Shown here: positions 34,071 to 38,807 of the stretch, one piece after another
How positions within the stretch are numbered: position 1 is the first letter of the stretch
How the letters are laid out: every line of letters starts with the position of its first letter
Source of the DNA: Chitinophagaceae bacterium
Lineage (GTDB): Bacteria > Bacteroidota > Bacteroidia > Chitinophagales > Chitinophagaceae
Assembly: GCA_004028765.1 (NCBI GenBank)
Contig: SAIX01000093.1
Coordinates: forward strand, 1-38,807
Reading direction: 5' to 3'
DNA: 38,807 nucleotides
Translations under genes and position numbers: made by a program
The notes under the pieces: model-generated
The model's database searches: none
What the model saw: only the letters and a program-made list of their open reading frames with translations
What the model was told of the DNA's origin: nothing

Positions 34071-35357
34071 ATGATCGTAACCATACATCCCTCTCAACTT
34101 TCCGGAACCATACAGGCTGCTGCCAGTAAAAGCAGTATGCAAAGGGCCTGTGCGGCGGCTTTGTTAACAAAGGGAGAAACCATCTTGTTTAATCCCGGAA
34201 ACAGCAACGATGATCTCGCAGCATTGGATGTGATCCAGAAACTGGGAGCTGTTATTACCCGGAACAGCAATGGCACTTTGTCCATCCACTCAAACGGGAT
34301 CAACACAAACGGAACAGAAGTAAATTGTGGGGAGAGCGGCCTTGGTATCCGCATGTTCACACCCATTGCGGCTCTGAGTACGCAGCCCATTACGCTGAAT
34401 GGTACCGGCAGTTTATTGAAAAGGCCAATGGATTTTTTTGATGAGATATTGCCACAGCTTTCGGTAAAAGTAGGTTCTGATAAGGGGAAGCTCCCGCTAT
34501 CCATACAAGGCCCGCTGGTTCCGGCGGATATTGAAGTGGATGGTTCAATGAGTTCGCAATTTCTTACCGGCCTCCTGATGGCTTACGGAGCCACTGGTGC
34601 TGAAAATGTAACGATCACCGTCAAGAACCTGAAAAGCAAACCCTATATTGATCTTACACTCCAGGTAATGCAGCATTTTGGCTGGGAAGTGGAAAACGAG
34701 GATTTTCAAAAATTTCATTTCCAGAAAAAAAGAAATCCCATACCCAATCCCATCCGCTATACTGTTGAAGGCGATTGGAGCGGGGCAGCTTTTTTGCTCG
34801 TAGCCGGTGCCATTGCAGGTCCCATCACCGTAAAAAGCCTCGCACTCGATTCAACACAGGCTGATAAAGCCGTATTGCAGGCCTTGGCTTCCTGCGGCTG
34901 TCAGCTTTCCATTAATGAAGATGAGATCAGGATCGGACCTGCTGCATTGAAAGCATTTCAGTTTGATGCAAATGATTGCCCCGATCTTTTTCCGCCACTG
35001 GTGGCACTTGCCGCCTGCTGCACGGGCACTACGGTGATCCAAGGCGTGCATCGCCTAACCCACAAAGAAAGTAACCGGGCGCTAACGCTTCAGGAGGAAT
35101 TTGGTAAATTGGGTATTGTAATCACATTGCAGGATAACCTCATGCTTATAAAAGGCGGAACGGGTATCCGGTCAGCCATCACCCATTCCCGGCACGACCA
35201 CCGGATTGCGATGGCCTGTGCAGTTGCGGGTTTGAGAGCGGATGGCAATGTCGTGATCGAAGAGGCGGAAGCCATCAACAAATCATACCCTGCTTTTTAT
35301 GAACATATTGCCGGTCTTGGTGCCGGGCTAACCTATCAGCAAACACAAAACGTTTAA
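34071..35357 (+). CDS. aroA: 3-phosphoshikimate 1-carboxyvinyltransferase (EPSP synthase)
   Basis: This 428-residue enzyme transfers the enolpyruvyl group of phosphoenolpyruvate to shikimate-3-phosphate, the sixth shikimate step. Visible motifs are the N-terminal AAASKSSMQRACAAALL, the GNSNDDLAALDVI segment, DGSMSSQFLTGLLMAYGA, and SRHDHRIAMACAVAGL near the C-terminus. The loop that in E. coli reads NAGTAMRP reads ESGLGIRMF here, a pattern I associate with Bacteroidota enzymes. Length is normal. The stop is 2 bp before the aroC start, so the two are translated from one transcript. Confidence 0.96.
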   Translation: MIVTIHPSQLSGTIQAAASKSSMQRACAAALLTKGETILFNPGNSNDDLAALDVIQKLGAVITRNSNGTLSIHSNGINTNGTEVNCGESGLGIRMFTPIAALSTQPITLNGTGSLLKRPMDFFDEILPQLSVKVGSDKGKLPLSIQGPLVPADIEVDGSMSSQFLTGLLMAYGATGAENVTITVKNLKSKPYIDLTLQVMQHFGWEVENEDFQKFHFQKKRNPIPNPIRYTVEGDWSGAAFLLVAGAIAGPITVKSLALDSTQADKAVLQALASCGCQLSINEDEIRIGPAALKAFQFDANDCPDLFPPLVALAACCTGTTVIQGVHRLTHKESNRALTLQEEFGKLGIVITLQDNLMLIKGGTGIRSAITHSRHDHRIAMACAVAGLRADGNVVIEEAEAINKSYPAFYEHIAGLGAGLTYQQTQNV

Positions 35358-35359
35358 CC

Positions 35360-36355
35360 GTGAACAGTTTCGGACGCATATTCCGTATCCATATTTTCGG
35401 CGAATCGCATGGAGAATCCGTGGGATTGGTGATCGATGGATGCCCGGCAGGACTGCCACTTTCTGCCGAAGATTTTATCACTGATATCGAACGCAGGAAA
35501 GGTGGTGTTCAAAAGGGCACCACGCCACGGAAAGAAGATGATATCCCGATTTTTAAAAGCGGTCTTTTTAACGGTCATACAACGGGTGCGCCCATTACCA
35601 TTCTTTTCGAAAACAACAATACACGCAGCGGGGATTATGAAAAGCAACGTTCGGTGCCTCGCCCCGGTCATGCCGATTTTACGGCCCATGCCCGCTATGG
35701 CGGTTTTGAAGATTTCAGGGGAGGGGGACATTTCAGCGGGCGCCTCACGGTTTGCCTCGTGGCAGCCGGTGTGATCGCGAAAAAATTACTCGGTACCATT
35801 GAAGTAAAAGCTTCTATCCTCGAGATCGGTGGTGAACAGGATATTGAGAAAGGACTCGAAAAAGCAATTGCTGCGAAAGACAGTATCGGTGGAATTGTTG
35901 AATGCCGGGTGAATGGTTTGCCTCTGGGATTGGGGGAACATTTCTTTGATTCGGTTGAATCATTGCTTGCGCATGCAGCTTTCGCGATCCCGGCCGTAAA
36001 AGGAGTGGAATTTGGTGCCGGTTTTGCCGCCGCCAGGATGTTTGGCTCTGAACACAACGATCCGATCCTTGATACTTCCGGGAAAACCAGCACCAACCAT
36101 GCAGGTGGGGTAGTAGGCGGAATTACCAATGGCAATGAACTGATTTACAGAGTGGTTGTTAAACCTACTTCATCTACCCCTAAAGGCCAATATACGCTCA
36201 ATTGGGATACGAATGAGATGGAAACCTTCTCTGTAAAAGGCCGACACGATCTCTGTATCGCTTTGCGTGTTCCCGTAGTACTCGAAGCGGTTACCGCCCT
36301 TGTGCTTACCGACCTGATGTTGCTGGCACAACGGATCAAACCGGTCCTGGCCTGA
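35360..36355 (+). CDS. aroC: Chorismate synthase
   Basis: This 331-residue FMN-dependent enzyme makes chorismate from EPSP. All three family signatures are present: GESHGESVGLVIDGCPAGLP near the start, RPGHADFTAHARYGGFEDFRGGGHFSGRLT with the flavin-site residues, and the C-terminal region around RHDLCIALRVPVVLEA. The start is a GTG at 35360, 2 bp after aroA; no ATG preserves the N-terminus. It is slightly shorter than the E. coli enzyme (361), within the family range. Confidence 0.96.
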   Translation: MNSFGRIFRIHIFGESHGESVGLVIDGCPAGLPLSAEDFITDIERRKGGVQKGTTPRKEDDIPIFKSGLFNGHTTGAPITILFENNNTRSGDYEKQRSVPRPGHADFTAHARYGGFEDFRGGGHFSGRLTVCLVAAGVIAKKLLGTIEVKASILEIGGEQDIEKGLEKAIAAKDSIGGIVECRVNGLPLGLGEHFFDSVESLLAHAAFAIPAVKGVEFGAGFAAARMFGSEHNDPILDTSGKTSTNHAGGVVGGITNGNELIYRVVVKPTSSTPKGQYTLNWDTNEMETFSVKGRHDLCIALRVPVVLEAVTALVLTDLMLLAQRIKPVLA

Positions 36356-36416
36356 ATCAGCAATAAAAACCATTCGCGGTTCGTTTAATGTGTTACGATT
36401 GTTTAAAACTTAAGAG

Positions 36417-36722
36417 ATGGATTCCGATTTTATATACCATGTAACCACCCGGGAGCAATGGGCAGCCGCCCAGGAACTTGGCCATTACGATTCCGATACC
36501 CTCGCCACGGAGGGATTTATTCATTGCAGCACAGAGCCGCAGGTAGCCGGTGTTCTGGAAAGATACTACCAGGGAAAGCGTGGACTTGTAAAACTTAAGA
36601 TCGACAGGAGCAAGGTGGAGCGCCCGCTTGTTTTCGAACTGGCCGGCTCTATCAACGAAGTCTTCCCCCATATCCACGGGGCGCTGAACCTCGATGCGGT
36701 TGTAGAGGTATCCGAAATCTGA
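36417..36722 (+). CDS. DUF952 family protein
   Basis: The 101-residue protein matches the DUF952 pattern: FIYHVTTREQWAAAQELGHY at the start, EGFIHCSTEPQVAGVLERYY, and a C-terminal FPHIHGALNLDAVVEV. It is soluble and should be cytoplasmic. Its biochemical function is unknown; the fold is related to ADP-ribosyltransferase-like or ASCH-like small domains by general family notes, which I cannot confirm here. It is 61 bp after aroC and 4 bp before the next gene. Confidence 0.85.
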   Translation: MDSDFIYHVTTREQWAAAQELGHYDSDTLATEGFIHCSTEPQVAGVLERYYQGKRGLVKLKIDRSKVERPLVFELAGSINEVFPHIHGALNLDAVVEVSEI

Positions 36723-36726
36723 CAAA

Positions 36727-37023
36727 ATGCATAATTATCTCGTTAACGCTTCTGTACAATTATTGCCCGTTACACAGGATCGCCATCCTTACGACTGGGT
36801 GGATGAAGCCATCGAGATCATTCAACGTTCCGGTGTCAGGCATGAAGTAGGACCGTTTGCCACCGTATTGGAAGGTAGCTACACGGAAGTGATGGACGTT
36901 ATCCATGCCATCAACGAACACCTGCTTGCACGTAATTGCCCTGAGTGGATCACCAATCTCCAGATCCAGATCCGCAGTCGGGGAGACATTACCGGTGATG
37001 AAAAGACGGCTAAATTTCAGTGA
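36727..37023 (+). CDS. Thiamine-binding (MTH1187/YkoF-like) family protein
   Basis: The 98-residue protein fits the MTH1187/thiamine-binding family: an N-terminal beta strand (NYLVNASVQLLPV), a helix (YDWVDEAIEIIQRSG), the conserved VGPFATVLEGSYTEVMDVI, and a final strand. These small ferredoxin-like proteins form dimers or tetramers and bind thiamine or related pyrimidines in some members. It lies 4 bp after the DUF952 gene, so the two are co-transcribed. No other thiamine gene is in view and no TPP riboswitch precedes it. Confidence 0.8.
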   Translation: MHNYLVNASVQLLPVTQDRHPYDWVDEAIEIIQRSGVRHEVGPFATVLEGSYTEVMDVIHAINEHLLARNCPEWITNLQIQIRSRGDITGDEKTAKFQ

Positions 37024-37068
37024 TAATAGATTGGTTTCTTAAGCGGGATAGTTCAAGGGTATGGTGAT

Positions 37069-38076
37069 TTACCGCTCGCTGATAAACTCACCATATACCC
37101 GGTCGCCCCAATATCGGTAACTTGATCTTTGGGCATATTTTGTACCACTGATGATCGTATGGATAAACCCGTTTCTTGCTACTTGTTCGGTATGGTAAAT
37201 TTTTCCTTCTGGATTGGTTTTTAGAATGATATCAATCCTGTTTGACAAAGAATTAAAATAAATAAGGCTGGTATCTGTCCTGGTTTTGAACGAAAAATAC
37301 CCCGAGAGTTTTTGCTGTAACAGTTTGCTGCGGTACCAGGTGCCACCTGTAGGACTTACCAGCGGTTTGCCGTTATAAATTACAACACTGTCGTTATAAG
37401 CCAACACATCCAGGAAATGATCTCTTCCTTTTTTAAGCCAGTTGGCCAGTTTTTCGGTATGCAGCGAATCTTCGTAACCATAATCGCTATCAATGAAACA
37501 GATTCTTTTGACCTGATCCGGGATCTCTTTTACCGCATCGAGGTAGCCAAAAATAAAGCTGCCGCCGCCGCTATGGCTGTTCAGTACAACCTGGGTTCTA
37601 AAATCATGAAAAACGGAAACAAGCGAATCCACGATCCTTTTTATCTCAGCAGGGCCATCTGCTTTTTGCCTTTTCCAGGCGGGCCAGCTTTTCAGCTCAT
37701 TTGCCAGGTAGATCACTACCAGGTTCCTGTCGGTCATCAGTTCCCGTAAATAACGTGTCTGGGCTGCAATATGCTGGATATCGTAGTGCCAGTCGTCACC
37801 GGGGCGCATGCGTTTGCCCATCGTCCACTCGATACTATTTCCATTCGGCAGGGCGAAAAATACCAGGGAGGTTATTTTTTTCCGGTCCATCGAATCGAGC
37901 GAAGCTGGCAGGTTGATCCGGATATCTGTTTTGTTCACCGGGTTCCGGATACTGATCTCCCGTTCATTAGGCCGGTTTTTGAGTGTCGGCTGGGCTTTGA
38001 TTTCTGGAAGGCAGAGAAGAAGGGCAATGAAACAGGATACAACACCTGGTTGAATATGGAATTTGAATCGAATCAA
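37069..38076 (-). CDS. Exported alpha/beta-hydrolase-like protein
   Basis: The protein has 335 residues with a signal peptide ending near PEIKAQ. The fold appears to be an alpha/beta hydrolase. A nucleophile elbow is visible at NSHSGGG (Ser169), an acidic residue in CFIDSDYG (Asp196 or Asp198), and a candidate catalytic His306 in RNGFIHTIIS. The substrate is unknown; no lid or binding domain is evident. The only start giving a complete signal peptide is a TTG at 38076, which is unusual, so the true start is less certain than for other genes. It converges on the thiamine-binding gene with a 45-bp gap and no clear terminator. Confidence 0.7.
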   Translation of the reverse strand: MIRFKFHIQPGVVSCFIALLLCLPEIKAQPTLKNRPNEREISIRNPVNKTDIRINLPASLDSMDRKKITSLVFFALPNGNSIEWTMGKRMRPGDDWHYDIQHIAAQTRYLRELMTDRNLVVIYLANELKSWPAWKRQKADGPAEIKRIVDSLVSVFHDFRTQVVLNSHSGGGSFIFGYLDAVKEIPDQVKRICFIDSDYGYEDSLHTEKLANWLKKGRDHFLDVLAYNDSVVIYNGKPLVSPTGGTWYRSKLLQQKLSGYFSFKTRTDTSLIYFNSLSNRIDIILKTNPEGKIYHTEQVARNGFIHTIISGTKYAQRSSYRYWGDRVYGEFISER

Positions 38077-38280
38077 AATAGAAATATTAAATTATTGATT
38101 TTTAATTATTTAAATAAATATTGTCAAAATTAAAGTAGATATTATTTTTATTTTCTGGCACAATGTTTGGCTGTAGAGGCGCAGAAATGTAAAGAAAAAA
38201 GGGTTGAAAATGTATCGCATCACAGGGGGTTTGTCTATTTTACTCCTGTTTGTAAAGATCGGCCTCTAAAACCGAAAATT

Positions 38281-38807
38281 ATGCACCAGTCATTGTTAGG
38301 GATTGCTTTTGCTTTGTTGCTTTGTCCGGCCGGGCAGGCGCAAACAGATACGCTCGCAAAGCCAACGGCTGATTCTATAATGACGGTTAGCGGGACAAAA
38401 AAGGCCAGTGTTATCAAAGTTACCGGCAAGTCTCTTATCGCAACAGCTGGAATGTATAGTGCCCGGGCCAACGAAACCCGGACTGCCAATGGGGAGATTT
38501 TTGATAACGCAGCTTTTACCGCCGCATTCAACTCGTATAAGTTTAATACCTGGATACGGGTTACCAATCTCTCGAACGGACAACAGGTTGTTGTCAGGAT
38601 CAACGACCGGACGCCGAAAAGTAAAACCAAGACACTGGTGGAACTGAGCCGTGCCGCGGTTTCAGTACTGGGTTTTCTGCGAACCGGAAAGGCCAAAGTA
38701 AAAATTGAGCAGGTTCTTGTAAATGATTCATTAAAAGTGGCTAGTGATCTTAAAAATGAAATCAAAGAACCCATAGCGGCAATATCTGTACCAAATAGCC
38801 CTGATAC
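38281..38807 (+). CDS. RlpA-like double-psi beta-barrel protein (3' end outside window)
   Basis: The frame runs from an ATG at 38281 to the window edge with no stop, at least 175 residues. A signal peptide ends near PAGQAQ (residue 21). Residues about 55-125 match the RlpA double-psi beta-barrel: GMYSARANETRTANGEIFDNAAFTAAFNSYKFNTWIRVTNLSNGQQVVVRINDR. The catalytic Asp of RlpA lytic transglycosylases is present as Asp109. The His expected after TAA is Phe83 here, so glycan cleavage is doubtful. RlpA proteins act on naked peptidoglycan strands in the periplasm; whether a SPOR domain follows cannot be seen. The 204-bp gap upstream is AT-rich and has no exact -7 match. Confidence 0.82.
   Translation, partial: MHQSLLGIAFALLLCPAGQAQTDTLAKPTADSIMTVSGTKKASVIKVTGKSLIATAGMYSARANETRTANGEIFDNAAFTAAFNSYKFNTWIRVTNLSNGQQVVVRINDRTPKSKTKTLVELSRAAVSVLGFLRTGKAKVKIEQVLVNDSLKVASDLKNEIKEPIAAISVPNSPD

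Noticed and set aside
36356..36726. TPP riboswitch near the thiamine-binding-family gene
   Set aside because: No conserved TPP riboswitch core sequence is visible in the gaps before the DUF952 gene or the thiamine-binding-family gene.

Overview
The window looks like a chromosomal segment of a Bacteroidota bacterium, most likely from the Chitinophagaceae or a close relative. I infer this from a SusC/SusD pair, a type IX secretion (CHU_C) C-terminal domain, DUF1573 and FG-GAP/ASPIC proteins, a fused DAHP synthase-chorismate mutase, weak Shine-Dalgarno sequences, and repeated matches to the Bacteroidota -7 promoter element TAnnTTTG. I see no phage, insertion sequence, CRISPR array, rRNA or tRNA. 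The genus is not determined.

Layout. 1-2149: the tail of an unknown gene, an AraC-type regulator, a DUF1573 lipoprotein, and a gap holding a 20-bp perfect inverted repeat. 2150-12126: a probable operon of SusC-like receptor, SusD-like lipoprotein, a large FG-GAP/ASPIC protein and a PAP2/vanadium-haloperoxidase-like lipoprotein. 12193-16952: a HAD phosphatase, a secreted GH20 beta-hexosaminidase and a T9SS-sorted surface protein. 16962-23617: housekeeping genes (bioB, an RluD-type pseudouridine synthase, lipB, a PLP enzyme, a sugar nucleotidyltransferase) and hypotheticals. 23694-26425: a TMEM175-like channel, then an ECF sigma factor paired with a membrane protein that joins an anti-sigma-like N-terminus to a trypsin-like protease, and a divergent tiny lipoprotein.

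26657-36355 is an aromatic amino-acid supercluster: pheA, an aminotransferase and tyrA; then a DEAD-box helicase with its own promoter; then aroG-aroQ fusion, aroB, aroA and aroC. Together these genes supply the first (DAHP synthase), second, sixth and seventh shikimate steps and the Phe and Tyr branches. The standout observation is an overlooked 28-codon leader ORF (26672-26758) in front of pheA. It has nine consecutive Phe/Tyr codons and is followed by an intrinsic terminator, with a competing antiterminator segment inside the leader. This is the textbook layout of ribosome-mediated attenuation. Intergenic inverted repeats with 8-nt periodicity occupy three gaps of the same cluster.

The end of the window (36417-38807) has a DUF952 protein, a thiamine-binding-family protein, a secreted alpha/beta-hydrolase-like protein, and the start of an RlpA-like double-psi beta-barrel protein that lacks the usual catalytic histidine.
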